The notes under the pieces: model-generated | Told to the model about the DNA's origin: nothing | The model's input: the letters and a program-made list of their open reading frames with translations, nothing else | The model's database searches: none | Part shown: positions 46,802-59,114 of the stretch, in pieces | Numbering within the stretch: the first letter of the stretch is position 1 | How the letters are laid out: each line of letters opens with the position of its first letter | Assembly: GCA_021234155.1 (NCBI GenBank) | Contig: JAJEKV010000024.1 | Location: 16,951,030-17,015,029, forward strand | From: Isoetes taiwanensis | Lineage: Eukaryota > Streptophyta > Lycopodiopsida > Isoetales > Isoetaceae | Direction of reading: 5' to 3' | Length of the DNA: 64,000 nucleotides | Translations under genes and position numbers: made by a program

Positions 46802-47389
46802 TTTGCCCCCTTAGGGGCAACCCAAAAACACTTATCTAAATATAGCTGCCATTCAAATCAGAATAAAAATTAGAATAGGATAGAGCTTTTATCGTCCACG
46901 GAGACCAATTGGCATTATAACTCGAATCTGACATGCATGTCACTACACATGGTGAATCAAGCACAAAGGAATTTGACTTCAAAAATACTAATGTATTGTT
47001 GTTATGAAGCCCTTATGGCTAGCATATCCAGATATGGTCGACATGAACCCTCAGCTATACAAAAATAACTTTAAGTGTTGAGAAATTTGACTACCTACAG
47101 TATGGCCTTCAGGTTTTATATTGGCTTGTAGAAAGCAGGAAACAGGCATGTACTAAATCCGAAAATACCACTTATCATAATATATGTTACTGTGTAAAGA
47201 TAGACTAAGACAATGCCCTTCAAAATACACTCTGATATCCAGTTCAGTTTGCACAACTCAGATCATTTAGTTTTGTAGCTTCTCTTGAAACTTCACGTTT
47301 ATGGAACTCCATTTGTACTTTAAAAATCTAGCGCACTATACATCCTTCCAGCTAGACTTATTCTTGAAAGCAAAAAGACGACAAAAGAA
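46802..47389. other. AT-rich host DNA, no gene seen
   Basis: No open frame, repeat or RNA gene is supported. It is probably intron sequence of the flanking minus-strand exons. Confidence 0.4.
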
Positions 47390-47530
47390 GGAGAAACCTG
47401 TACCTGCAGCCAAACAACACAACATCAGCATTATTATAGTAATGAGGGGTCAAAAGATACATTAGGTTTCTCAGCTCATCGCTGATCACCTATTGTAACC
47501 TTTTTACCCCAAGTTAGTCTAAATAGGAAG
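47390..47530 (-). pseudogene. Decayed paralogue of the exon at 24405-24498
   Basis: The stretch matches 24335-24455 with many substitutions, including the shared GTACCT(A/G)CAGCCAA and CTGATCACCTA motifs. The exon part has stops, and the donor AAG|GTACC has become AAT|GTATC. The host gene or a segment of it is therefore present twice in this window. Confidence 0.55.
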
Positions 47531-47986
47531 TGTAAAAGCCAGTGCCATACTAAGAGCTAATAGCCAAATGAGAGATCAATTCCTAAGCAGACTGTAAATT
47601 AGTATGCTTCAAACTGTTGAATACAACTAAAATTGATAATGATTAACCAAAATATTATTCCAGCATGAGCTTCTATACTCAGAACTCAAGCACAAGCTTC
47701 TAAACTCAGATTTACAATAAGAAAGTAATAATTAAGAAATATAAAGTATGAGCATGCCCTGAATCCTACTGATTTATTGGTTCTATACCTCAAGAAACTA
47801 GTTTCCAGCAATCAAAGTCTAAGCCAGAAACATTATTACATGTTCTCAAATTTCCTTGTTATATCCATCAAGTGACAATCTCTTAACTCACCTCGGGATC
47901 ATACTCATTGTTATCATCCTCTTGTATATCAGGATTAATATTTCTGGAGGTGTAGCGCCTCTGCCTAGATTCCCCTTGTTTAGATG

Positions 47987-50459
47987 TGCTGCCACTCATG
48001 GCAGCATAGAAGAGCCTAGACATATCTAACATTTGGCTCATTGATTGCATGAGGAAATATGAAGACCATTGGCTTTCAGAAGCACTTGAAGACTCAGTCA
48101 AACAGCAAAAGGAACAAATGTTTAGAAGAACCAAAGAAGGACATTCACTTGGTTATCTCAAAATTGGAGGATGGACAAGGTTTTTGATTATCATCCAAAG
48201 TACTAGAGATCACTCCTACAAGATTTGAAGTCACTTGTTGAAGAATTGCGAGGCATGAGCATGGTATGAAGTCTATTTCATGATTTGAGCATTTGAAGTT
48301 TGGATTCTTGATGTTGCAAGAGTTTTGCCCAGCCAATTTCCCATTTTTATAGCCATTTGACTCATATTCCACCTTCCTATCTCTTGTCATCTCTACACTT
48401 CATACTATCATTTCCCATATACCTATATTTCATCATACCATACCTTGGGATTGGTCAAATCACTTTTCCCTAGTCAAAATGACCCACACACTCATGATCC
48501 ATCCATACATTCACAAGTTTACCAAAAGAAACAAAAAAAGTTGAGGCTTTACTCTACTTTCTCTCACTTCAAAAAAAACCTAGGGTTAAAATGATCACTA
48601 GGTTGAGGAAAGGTTGTCACCTATGTCTAGTTGGCAAAAGTATTCTTTTTATGCCCACATCATCACTCACAAGTCCACATCACTATTCACACGTGTCAAC
48701 CCACATCATTTTCATTCCATATCCACCTCATTAAAACATTTTGACTAGGGGAAAGTTCTTTTGTCATCCAATGGTACCACATCAGCAGTACATTTGCCAC
48801 TTCACCAAAATTTATGCCTAGTCACCCCCTTCACTCTTTTGACAAAAAGTCAAAGTGCTCCAAATCATCTTTTGACAAAACCACCTGGTAGCCCTTGTGA
48901 AAATATGCCACCTGGCACAAAAAAATTTTCAAATTGAGTTTATTTGGACCTCCTTAAGCTACTTCTTGGGAAACGTGCCTTCTTTGAAAAAATGGCAAAA
49001 CCTACCTACATCTACCCCCCCATCTATCTACCCTCTCATTTTCCGCCAAGTGGCGTCCCCCCTGGCATGCCAGGTCGAATCACGAGCCGACGCTGGCGTG
49101 GGAGGAGACCACGCAATTAGTTGAAACGGCTTCAGAAGTCTATTTATATCCTTGTTTAACTTTTTGCTCTTGGCCTGTGGGATATATCTGCTGAAGGAAG
49201 CCAAGAACCCTTAATTTTTGCCAACCAAGAAACGGAATTTTTGGTCAGATCCGACCACAAATTCTCATCATTACCTTCCAAACCCACCTCCGCAACATCA
49301 AGAAAACCAAATCAAAGCTAAAAGACAAAGGATCCGGGCCAGATTCAAGAATTTCAAATGATCGGGGCCTTTTTTAAAGAGGGCAAATCTCTATGCGAAA
49401 GTTAGGGGCTTTTATGCTAAACTGAAGATTGCTGGTGTGAAGTACATGCAAAAGTGATCTCCTGCTGCGGATTCGACCCTCCTTGCTGTTCAAAGTGATT
49501 GTTGATCAGTAAAGCTGACCATAAATCTGTCCGTTTTTTCGGAAATATGCTTTGCTCATTAACCGTGGGCATCGAAAATGATGTGATTCCTCCAATTTGT
49601 TATATCAAGTGAATGAAAATCCAATTTGGTAATATCTTTCCCTTTGAAAATTTTGAAATTCCAAAAATAGCTCAAAATAGCTTTTATATTGCATAAAGAC
49701 TAAAGAAAATTCAAAAAATAGATTATTTCGTTTCTTTCAACTAGTATGCATATCAATCAACACTGTTCTATGGTTAATAAAGAAAAAACTCTGTTCACCA
49801 TAATGCCATTCCATATCTCATCACCTGAATCGCACCATTTGCATACTCAGTAGTTGAACTCCCCAAGCTTTAGTGATTTTAATAGCAAGGGTTGATTTAG
49901 AATATCTCTATTGTTCCTTTTACATAGTTTTCCTACCTAAATATCGACAAAATTTGAAAAAAGCATTCTCTGTGGCAAAAAACTTAGTCTGTCAGTTCAT
50001 AAAATCCCACAGTTCCAAAATATCTTCATCTTTAGACTGTATGAGTGTTTGCACGTGACCCTTTAGATCCTCTAACACTTCCCCAGGTGGTTTCATTCAA
50101 AAAAGTTATTCTTAAAGAATTCGCAAAAGGAGTCTCTAGAGCATTGACCAAATTTTGACCTAGTCTCATTTTGTGTGATTTTAAAGTGCCAAATGATATC
50201 CGACTTGAAATATATTTTTGCACATATTTCACATCAATTGTCTAGTATACTATTGCATTAATTTCAGGAGAAAATTCAATTTATATTGCTCGTAATCAAA
50301 AGGTTAGTACTTTGTATTTTTTTTCCAATTTGGGAACCCGGGTTCTAACAGATTCCTTGAAAGTTGTTTCTGCAAATTTTGAGCAAAGAGTGGTTGCCTA
50401 AAGCAACCTGGAGGTCCTATACCATTCCACTTGAGGGATTGCCAGGAATACCCTCAACA
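47987..50459 (+). repeat. Element D 5' LTR
   Basis: It starts with an internal palindrome (TGCTGCCACTCATGGCAGCA) and ends CCCTCAACA. A TATA box (CTATTTATATCC) lies near 49138-49149. It matches 56437-58916 with about 1-2% substitutions plus small indels, which indicates a fairly recent insertion. Confidence 0.92.
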
Positions 50460-50462
50460 TCT

Positions 50463-50480
50463 TGGAGGCTCCTCACCGGG
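50463..50480 (+). promoter_or_regulatory. Element D primer-binding site, diverged tRNA-Asp type
   Basis: Three bases inside the LTR the sequence reads TTGGAGGCTCCTCACCGG. Athila and Tat elements often use TTGGCGCCGTTGCCGG, complementary to tRNA-Asp. The match is partial, so the tRNA is uncertain. Confidence 0.45.
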
Positions 50481-50503
50481 ATCCACCCCCGTTCTTGGGA
50501 ACT

Positions 50504-51880
50504 ATGGCTCCTAGGCGAAAATGTGAGACATCCCAACATGCCGAGGTACAAGATAATGCAGAGGTACAAGCTACACCCCAAGGTATGTCTGTACATCTCA
50601 ACAAATCTGTGAATCTAAACACAACTGTGCACTGCCAATACTTTGAACTAAATGTTCCCATTCCCTGCTCCTACATTTGATTCTACTATGAGTGCTAACA
50701 ATTTTCTCAAGGTTTTGATGAGTATTATCAAGAATATGGCCACAAGAAAGGTACCAAGTTCACCTGAATTCAAGAAGTGCTTCAAAAATGATGAAGTAAG
50801 AGCTTGGTTGGAATATGTGATAAGTGATGGAACTAACACATGGGATGAGATTATCAAAAGATTCCTAGCAAGGTTTGGAAAGGTTTATGATCCTCAAGAT
50901 CTTGTTTTGAATTACAAACTTTCCATATTAGAAATGGTGAGACTATTCATCAATATGTAGAAAGATTTCATGTGTATCTCACCAAATGTCAAACTAATCA
51001 AGTGCCTCACCATACCTTGCATCTTGTTGCATCTTTTATAAGAGGTTTGATCAAGCAGCACCGAGAGTACACAGGAAAATGCTTAAGATTTACAAGCGGG
51101 AGGGATTTGCTACCATTCACAAGGCTTTTAACAAGGCTATTGAAATTGCTGATGTGCTTTCTTCCTTGCCGATGATGTTTATGCCACTAATGATCCTTTC
51201 TTCCCGTTTTTTGAACAAGAGCATATGGGTCCGGATGCCATACCGGTTTATGCTATTCGGAAAGACAAGAAGAAATTCAAGACAACCGAAGAATCGATAA
51301 CGCCGCTAATAATACCAAAATAGATGTTGACAAGGTTCTTTGAGGCCCTACTTGAAGTGACCAAACAACTCCGAATTGAAGGCTTCAAGACCGTAAAGAA
51401 GAACTTATCCTCCATGTGCACATTGCATGAGAGACACTCATTCTTCTCGAGATTTGTTGGTACAGGGCTTTGTCTTAAATGCAATAAGAGAGGCCATTAT
51501 GGTAAAGAGTGCCCCATGCGTATTTTTGCAAAAGCCACGGACACTATGAAGATAGATGTAGTGTTAAAGAGTATTTTGCTAGACAAGAAAAAAAGCAAAG
51601 ACTCAGCTGAAACCACCGCTTGCTTAAATATTTGTCCGAAACTTCTTATCCTATAAGGTTTGTGCAGAATCAAGAGCGTGGAAGAAATTATGGTGCACAC
51701 ACCAGAGCTATGATGAAAGACAAGGAGGCAATTCGAGAAGAAACGAAAACAAGTGCTTTAGAAGGTAGAGGGAATAAAAACAAACCCCGCAAAGAAGGTA
51801 AACAACCGATACCCCCTCGCCTTGTCAAAAGTTTCCGAGAAAAGATAAAGACAATGATGAATTTGAGACTCTTATGAAAA
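50504..51880 (+). pseudogene. Element D gag with CCHC zinc knuckle
   Basis: Gag starts at ATG 50504 (M-A-P-R-R-K-C) and changes frame near 50650. The gag core reads V-R-A-W-L-E-Y-V-I-S and T-W-D-E-I-I-K-R-F-L-A-R-F-G, the usual plant retrotransposon gag pattern. The zinc knuckle C-L-K-C-N-K-R-G-H-Y-G-K-E-C is intact near 51471-51512. A Lys-rich segment follows to about 51877. Several frameshifts and a stop after 50960 break it. Confidence 0.82.
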
Positions 51881-52021
51881 GTTCAAAAATCAGTGTAGAC
51901 CTACTCACATTGTTGAGAATTGCTCCTACTTACAGAAAAAAGATGCTTAGTTTGACTCAGGAGGAACAAGTTAACCTCACACAAGAGGAGCGTTGCTTTT
52001 ACAAACCACAATCAAGAACAA

Positions 52022-52342
52022 ATGCCGATACAAGATGAGCATGATCCGGTGCCTTCACTTGTCTTTGCCAACATTGGTAAAAGAGCTTTGTCCAAGGTAT
52101 TACTAGATGGTGGTTCACCTTTAAATGTCATGCCACATCATGTGATGAGACAATGTGGCTTAGAGATTGACAAAAAAGCCCCAATGGTACTTAAATCCTT
52201 CTCCAATTCGAAAATAAACCCCATAGGGATTGTAAGCAAGGTACCTATAGATATTGAAGGGATTGTAGTGGCTGCTAATTTTGTAGTAGTTGCTTTTGAA
52301 GGTATGAATGAGAAATCAGATATTTATGACCTTCTTTTTTAG
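52022..52342 (+). pseudogene. Element D aspartic protease
   Basis: The frame contains L-L-D-G-G-S-P-L-N-V-M-P, the D-G-G-S variant of the protease active site found in plant Tat-type elements, followed by G-L-E-I-D and F-V-V-V-A-F-E-G-M. It is open for 106 codons and continues in another frame. It would process the Gag-Pol polyprotein. Confidence 0.75.
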
Positions 52343-52479
52343 GAAGGAGATGGCTGTCCACAGTAGATGCTAGGCCTATATGGTCAAGAGGTGAGTGTAC
52401 CATTACTGATGGCAAAAGGACAGTCACTATTTACAACAAGCTTGGGGAATTTGAATCTTTTAACTATATTGAAGAAGAT

Positions 52480-52990
52480 TTGTTGATGTCTAACCAACCT
52501 GGTGAGTATGAAGTCATTATGGCTCAGCTTGATATAGCAAAGAGACCATCAGACAAGTGTGAGACACTCAAGGAAAGTAGTAGTGCTTACTTATGGTTTG
52601 ATGGTGGTGTTTCTAAGAAACTAAGCATAGCATCATCTGCTGCTATTCTCAAAGATAAGGCCAGTAAATTAATGGCAAAAGTAGGCGTAATCCATTTGAA
52701 TTCCACTTCTAAGGCATGGCTGAGTATAAAGCATTGATTGCGGGGATTGCAGGAGGCTAAGCACCTTGGCATTACTGACATTATTGTGTTTGGTGACTCC
52801 CAACTTGTGTGTAGACAGATCCTAGGAGATTATCAGACTAAGAACAAGGATATGCTCATACTTAGAGATCAAGCTTTAGAAGAATTATCAGGATTTTCAA
52901 CTTGGGAGCTGCATCACATAACCAGAGAGTTCAATGAGGAGGCAGATGCCTTATGCAAGAGTGTCTTGCTTGAACATCTAGCAGAAGGTG
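52480..52990 (+). pseudogene. Extra RNase H domain upstream of RT (archaeal/plant type)
   Basis: Between protease and RT lies a second RNase H. It has the first catalytic Asp in L-W-F-D-G-G-V-S, a Glu in A-E-Y-K-A-L (in a shifted frame near 52718), the third in V-F-G-D-S-Q-L-V, and the last in E-F-N-E-E-A-D-A-L. This D-E-D-D pattern with F-D-G-G is that of the archaeal-type RNase H gained by Tat elements. One frameshift near 52730 divides it. In the Tat elements I know of, the extra domain follows the original RNase H; here it precedes RT. Confidence 0.75.
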
Positions 52991-52999
52991 CTATTAAAG

Positions 53000-54130
53000 A
53001 AGAAGAGCTTGAAGAAGAAGAACTCAAACAACTTCATCCTATTCCGGTAATCAATGCTAGTAATCTTGAAAAACAAGTAAGAGAAATCCAAATAGAGAAA
53101 AATGGTCAGAATAGAGTCTTGTATGTTGGAGATATGTTTAGAGAAGAAGATGAATGCACATTAACTAATTTTTTTAATGAATGGAAGGATGTGTTTGCTT
53201 GGGACTATGATGAATTAGTTGGTGTTGATAAGAACATTTGTGAGTTTGAGATAAAGGTTAAGGAGGGTATCAAACCCGTGATGCAAAAACTCAAGAATCA
53301 ATGTATCCTTGCTTGACTTAATCAGAGAAGAATTACTTAGAATGAAAGATGCAGGTGTGATCACCGAAATATCAAATCCGAATGGTTGTCATGCATTGTG
53401 CTGTTGAAAAAAAAAAAAAAAACAAAACTATTAGAATCGCATTGACTATAGGGATTTGAATAAAGCCACCTGTTAAAGATTGCTATCCTTTGCCTTTTTT
53501 GGAAGAAGTTTTACATGCGATTCGGAAGGAGATCTACTCTTTCTTAGATGGATTCTCAGGGTTTAATCAGATCTCTGTCAAGCTAGAAGACCAGCCAAAG
53601 ACAGCTTTCATTACACCATGGGGAACTTTTGCCATGAAAAGAATGCCTTTTGGTTTGATGAATGCCCCAGCAACTTTTCAAAGAACAATGGATGCTATCT
53701 TCAAGGACATGCCTTCAACTGCATTCAGGGTTTTTCTTGATGATCTTTGCTTGGGATCGACCCTTAAAGGATCATTTTAATTATCTAACTAAAATATGTG
53801 TTATGTGCAGAAAAGGGGGTGTAAGTTTAAATCCCAAAAAATGCGTGTTTCTCTGCTCCAAGGGAGGATTGCTAGGCCATGAAGTATCTTCCAAGGGGAT
53901 TCAAGTAGCTGAAAGTAAGGTGGATGCCCTGAAAAAACTAGCACCACCTAAAACTGTTAGGGAAGTTAAAAGTTTTTTGGGGATGGTAAGTTTTCTTAGG
54001 ATGTATGTTCCACATTTCTCTAATACTGTGGCTCCTATATCTGATCTCACCAAGGTTGGCAGGTATACCAAACATGAGAGCAAGTTAATTATGGTTGAAT
54101 GGACTCGACCGCCAAAATTTTGCTTTTGAT
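53000..54130 (+). pseudogene. Element D reverse transcriptase
   Basis: A linker with F-A-W-D-Y-D-E-L leads into RT. Pieces include R-I-D-Y-R-D-L-N-K-A near 53440, F-L-D-G-F-S-G-F-N-Q-I, M-P-F-G-L-M-N-A-P-A-T-F-Q-R, and the catalytic V-F-L-D-D near 53731. S-F-L-G-M-V-S-F-L-R-M-Y marks the thumb. An A-tract at 53407-53421 and several frameshifts break the gene. The stretch V-F-L-D-D-L/F-C has lost the usual I-L-V-Y/I-I-V-Y context. Confidence 0.85.
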
Positions 54131-54649
54131 AATATTATACAAGCCATCTCCAATTCTGCATTACTTAAACCTCCTGATACATCCAAACCCTTTGAGGCTT
54201 ATATCAGTATAACCAAAAGGGCTGTAGGATTAGTTCTGCTGCAAGAAGAAGAGGTGGTAACTTTTGCCAGCAAAATTTGGTCTAACACTGAAATGAGATA
54301 TCCAAGACTAGAAAAAAGTGCAGCAGCCCTTATGTTCTTGATTGATAGACAGGGACATCTCATTCAAAAAAGCCATACTCAAGTGTACATGAAACAAAAT
54401 CCTTTATCCTTGATGTTCTCAAAAAAGCAGCCTAAGGCTAAGATATGTAGATGGGCCTGCAAAATTCAAGCTTATGATATTGTTGTCAAAGTGATCACTT
54501 TAGTTAATGATCCTAGTTCATACTTGACTAATATCTTGTTCGAACAGGAAGATGAAGAAGGTTTGGCTAATGATGTTCAAGAGGATGCAGATGTAGATGT
54601 AAATCTTGTGCAGGAAGAAGATTGGCAAGAAGAGATAAGAAGGTTTTAA
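54131..54649 (+). pseudogene. Element D original (gypsy) RNase H, degenerate
   Basis: Following RT, the frame has P-F-E-A-Y-I-S-I-T-K-R-A-V-G-L-V-L-L-Q and R-Y-P-R-L-E-K-S-A-A-A-L. These align with gypsy RNase H except that the first catalytic Asp (expected in Y-x-x-x-S/D) is replaced. Loss of the active site here alongside a separate extra RNase H is the pattern seen in Tat elements, where the original domain decays into a connection domain. Confidence 0.7.
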
Positions 54650-54736
54650 GAGTCGAATGAAATACCGTAAGGGTTCAATTCTAGCCAAAAAAGAAGGTTC
54701 AAAGAAAAATGTAACAAATATAGACTAATTGGAAAT

Positions 54737-55797
54737 GTGTTATGCAGGTATGACAAGGAAGGCATCATTCTAAGGTGTGTTGACAAAGAAGAAGCTAGAT
54801 TAGTGGTGGAAGCATGCCATGAAGGGGTATGTGGTGGACACTTTGCAGCAGATACCACAGCAAAGAAGATTTTGAGGTCTGGTTATTATTGGCCAACTCT
54901 TTTCAAGGACTGTTATGAAACAATCAAGCACTGTCATAAATGTCGGGGTTTTGGCGTAAGATTCTTCAAACCGGTACATTAATCGCCATAACTTCCCCAG
55001 GACCCTTCCAGACTTGGGGGCTTGATTTTATAGGACCTGTAGATCCTCCTTCTTCTGCACAACATCAGTACATCCTTGTGGCCACTGATTACTTTACAAA
55101 ATGGGCTGAAGCTGTTCCCCTGAGACAAGCCAATGCATATACTACTGCCAGATTTATCCATGAGAATATATGTGCCAGGTTTGGCATACCTTTTAAACTC
55201 ATATCTGATAGGGGTAGTCAGTTTTTAAACGATGTCATAGCCACATTGCTAGCAACTCTCAAAGTGAGACACTCCAAGAGCTCGTCTTATTATCCTCAAG
55301 GTAATGGCCAAGCAGAATCTACAAACAAAGTGCTCAAGACTATTCTCAAGAAGACTATTAGTGTTTCAAAGAAAGATTGGCACATGAAGTTACATGATGC
55401 TTTATGGGCTTATAGAGTTACTACCAAAATCTCAACCAAGCATACACCTTTCAGCCTGGTTTATGGAGTAGAATCTATTGTCCCAATAGAATTAGAACTT
55501 CCCTCCCTGAGGATGGCCTTGAAACTAAATTTGGAAATGGAGGAAGCACTCAAAGAAAGATGTATACGACTTATGCAGTTGGAAGAGCACAGACATGAAG
55601 CTGAAAATGCAATATTATTAAAAAAAGCCAAAGATCTGGCAGCATTCAAGGCTGCACATAAATTACAAGGAACAGCAGGCCAGGATTCTTACTGGTTGAG
55701 GTCCATATCAGAAGGAAGGGTCTTACCAAATCCTATCAATATTCTGCATTTGAAGAGGTACTGGCAACAACATGTTGCCCTTAGTTTGTTTGAATAA
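54737..55797 (+). pseudogene. Element D integrase
   Basis: The N-terminal zinc finger reads H-E-G-V-C-G-G-H…H-C-H-K-C. After a frameshift near 54950 the core (54940-55797) is open to its natural stop. It has W-G-L-D-F-I-G-P, S-D-R-G-S-Q-F and N-G-Q-A-E-S-T, the complete D-D-35-E triad. The C-terminal region has Y-G-V-E-S-I-V-P-I-E and ends with N-I-L-H-L-K-R-Y-W. This is the best preserved enzyme in the window and inserts element cDNA into the genome. Confidence 0.9.
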
Positions 55798-56436
55798 GAA
55801 TTAGTAGCTATATTTAGAGTATGAGTTATTAGGGTAGAAACAGAGTCATGAAATATTTCAAAAGAAAAAAAAAAACAAATTGCATTGCATTAGATATAAA
55901 TTGTCCTGAAGATTAGTAAGTTAGAGCTTGAATTATTTATAAGTCTTAAAAATGTGTGAAGTATGTCATGAGAAGTTAACTTTTCAAGTTAGATAAGTAA
56001 GTTGTAGGATTGCACCTTGTTGTCATAACCTTTTGCAGAGATAACTATTCTATGAGCTAAACGATTCTTGAAGAACAGGTATGTGGTGCTAATGATTAAT
56101 TAAGCTTCCATGCAGGGACATCCACTGGCCATACATCATTCATTTCATCTTTTCACTCTCCATTATCTTCACCTCACATATGTGTGCTGCTATCATCCTC
56201 ACCATCCAGCAAGCACACTCAGCTAACATGTTTGTTAGATACTGTATGCAGGTTCACCCTCAATATCATTCATCATCATCTGCTCCATGCTTGGCCTGAT
56301 TTCCATGAAGAACTCTGTTTCTCAAACATATGCATCATATCCACATTGCCATTCTTTTTTCCATCATGGCAATCTTCTGCACTTTGAAGTCATCAGGGGT
56401 TTGGCAAACCAGTCTCCCTCTTTTTTTTTAGCATGA
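55798..56436 (+). other. Element D 3' internal region, no envelope-like gene
   Basis: No supported open frame is seen. I expected a polypurine tract just before the 3' LTR, but the sequence there is CTCCCTC followed by nine T residues, a pyrimidine run on the coding strand. The priming site may be lost or lie slightly upstream (CAGGGGTTTGG at about 56394). Confidence 0.5.
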
Positions 56437-58916
56437 TGCTGCCACTCATGGCAGCATAGAAGAGCCTAGACATATCTGACATTTGGCTCATTGATTGCAT
56501 GAGGAAATATGAAGACCATTGGCTTTCAGAAGCACTTGAAGACTCAGTCAAACAGCAAAAGGAACAAATGTTTAGAAGAACCAAAGAAGGACATTCACTT
56601 GGTTATCTCAAAATTGGAGGATGGACAAGGTTTTTGATTATCATCCAAAGTACTAGAGATCACTCCTACAAGATTTGAAGTCACTTGTTGAAGAATTGCG
56701 AGGCATGAGCATGGTATGAAGTCTATTTCATGATTTGAGCATTTGAAGTTTGGATTCTTGATGTTGCAAGAGTTTTGCCCAGCCAATTTCCCATTTTTAT
56801 AGCCATTTGACTCATATTCCACCTTCCTATCTCTTGTCATCTCTACACTTCATACTATCATTTCCCATATACCTATATTTCATCATACCATACCTTGGGA
56901 TTGTTCAAATCACTTTTCCCTAGTCAAAATGACCCACACACTCATGATCCATCCATACATTCACAAGTTTACCAAAAGAAACAAAAAAAAAAGTTGAGGC
57001 TTTACCCTACTTTCTCTCACTTCAAAAAAACCTAGGGTTAAAATGATCACTAGGTTGAGGAAAGGTTGTCACCTATGTCTAGTTGGCAAAAGTATTCTTT
57101 TTATGCCCACATCATCACTCACAAGTCCACATCACTATTCACACGTGTCAACCCACATCATTTTCATTCCATATCCACCTCATTAAAACATTTTGACTAG
57201 GGGAAAGTTCTTTTGTCATCCAATGGTACCACATCAGCAGTACATTTGCCACTTCACCAAAATTTATGCCTAGTCACCCCCTTCACTCTTTTGACAAAAA
57301 ATCAAAGTGCTCCAAATCATCTTTTGACAAAACCACCTGGTAGCCCTTGTGAAAATATGCCACCTGGCACAAAAAAATTTTCAAATTGAGTTTATTTGGA
57401 CCTCCTTAAGCTACTTCTTGGGAAACGTGCCTTCTTTGGAAAAATGGCAAAACCTACCTACATCTACCCCCCCATCTATCTACCCTCTCATTTTCCGCCA
57501 AGTGGCGTCCCCCCTGGCGTGCCAGGTCGAATCACGAGCCGACGCTGGCGTGGGAGGAGACCACGCAATTAGTTGAAACGGCTTCAGAAGTCTATTTATA
57601 TCCTTGTTTAACTTTTTGCTCTTGGCCTGTGGGATATATCTGCCAAGGAAGCCAAGAACCCTTAATTTTTGCCAACCAAGAAACGGAATTTTTGGTCAGT
57701 ATCCGACCACAAATTCTCATCATTACCTTCCAACCCACCTCCGCAACATCAAGAAAACCAAATCAAAGCTAAAAGACAAAGGATCCGGGCCGTAGATTCA
57801 AGAATTTCAAATGTAGCGGGGCCTTTTTAAAGAGGGCAAATCTCTATGCGAAAGTTAGGGGCTTTTATGCTAAACTGAAGATTGCTGGTGTGAAGTACAT
57901 GCAAAAGTGATCTCCTGCTGCGGATTCGACCCTCCTTGCTGTTCAAAGTGATTGTTGATCAGTAAAGCTGACCATAAATCTGTCCGTTTTTTCGGAAATA
58001 TGCTTTGCTCATTAACTGTGGGCATCGAAAATGATGTGATTCCTCCAATTTGTTATATCAAGTGAATGAAAATCCAATTTGGTAATATCTTTCCCTTTGA
58101 AATTTTTGAAATTCCAAAAAATAGCTCTGAAATAGCTTTTATATTGCATAAAGACTAAAGAAAATTCAAAAAATAGATTATTTCGTTTCTTTCAACTAGT
58201 ATGCATATCAATCAACACTGTTCTATGGTTAATAAAGAAAAAACTCTGTTCACCATAATGCCATTCCATATCTCATCACCTGAACTGCACCATTTGCATA
58301 CTCTGTAGTTGAACTCCTGAAGCTTTAGTGATTTTAATAGCAAGGGTTGATTTAGAATATCTCTATTGTTCCTTTTACATAGTTTTCCTACCTAAATATC
58401 GACAAAATTTGAAAAAAGCATTCTCTGTGGCAAAAAACTTAGTCTGTCAGTTCATAAAATCCCACAGTTCCAAAATATCTTCATCTTTAGACTGTATGAG
58501 TGTTTGCACGTGACCCTTTAGATCCTCTAACACTTCCCCAGGTGGTTTCATTCAAAAAAGTTATTCTTAAAGAATTCTGCAAAAAGGAGCTCTCTGCCGA
58601 GAGCATTGACCAAATTTTGACCTAGTCTGTTGTGTGATTTTAAAGTGCCAAATGATATCTGACTTCAGAATATATTTTGCACATATTTCACATCAATTGT
58701 CTAGTATACTATTGCATTAATTTCAGGAGAAAATTCAATTTATATTGCTCAGAATCAAAAGGTTAGTACTGTGTATTTTTTTCCAATTTGGGAAACTGGT
58801 TCTAACAGATTCCTTGAAAGTTGTTTCTGCAAATTTTGAGCAAAGAGTGGTTGCCTAAAGCAACCTGGAGGTCCTATACCATTCCAGTTGAGGGATTGCC
58901 AGGAATACCCTCAACA
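56437..58916 (+). repeat. Element D 3' LTR
   Basis: About 2480 bp from TGCTGCC to CCCTCAACA, matching 47987-50459. Differences from the left copy include small patches such as CAGATCC versus CAGTATCC. Confidence 0.92.
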
Positions 58917-59114
58917 AGATGTTCCTTCATTATTTCCAGCATGTTGATTGTATTGCCAAGGGCGCTTCTGTCCATAGCCTCTTTCTGCATCCATTTTTGC
59001 CTTGCAAACTCCAGTATGATCAAGACACGCTTGGAATTCCGCTGCCAGCCAGTTTTCTTCTAAAAAGAATCCATCCTCATACTCAGATGGTAGCTCTAAA
59101 GTCGAATTGCTCAT

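Larger units (their letters stand above)
47987..58916 (+). mobile_element. LTR element D: Tat/Athila-like Ty3/gypsy element
   Basis: This 10.9 kb plus-strand element is bounded by the perfect target duplication AGATG (47982-47986 and 58917-58921). Its LTRs are about 2475 bp and run from TGCTGCC to CCCTCAACA. Domain order is gag with zinc knuckle, protease, an extra RNase H, RT, a degenerate gypsy RNase H, and integrase with a complete D-D-35-E triad. The D-G-G-S protease and the long LTRs point to the Tat/Athila side of Ty3/gypsy. It inserted into a host exon. Confidence 0.93.
47892..59114 (-). pseudogene. Host exon split by insertion of element D
   Basis: On the minus strand an open frame from about 59114 to 58917 (…E-E-N-W-L-A-A-E-F-Q-A-C-L-D-H and …N-N-E-G-T-S) continues in frame from 47981 to 47892 (K-Q-G-E-S-R-Q-R-R-Y…N-E-Y-D-P-E), once element D and one AGATG copy are removed. 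The exon then ends at GAG|GTGAGT. The restored exon would be about 95 codons. The insertion destroys it. The protein is Gln-, Asn- and Arg-rich with an acidic end, and I do not recognise it. Confidence 0.62.
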
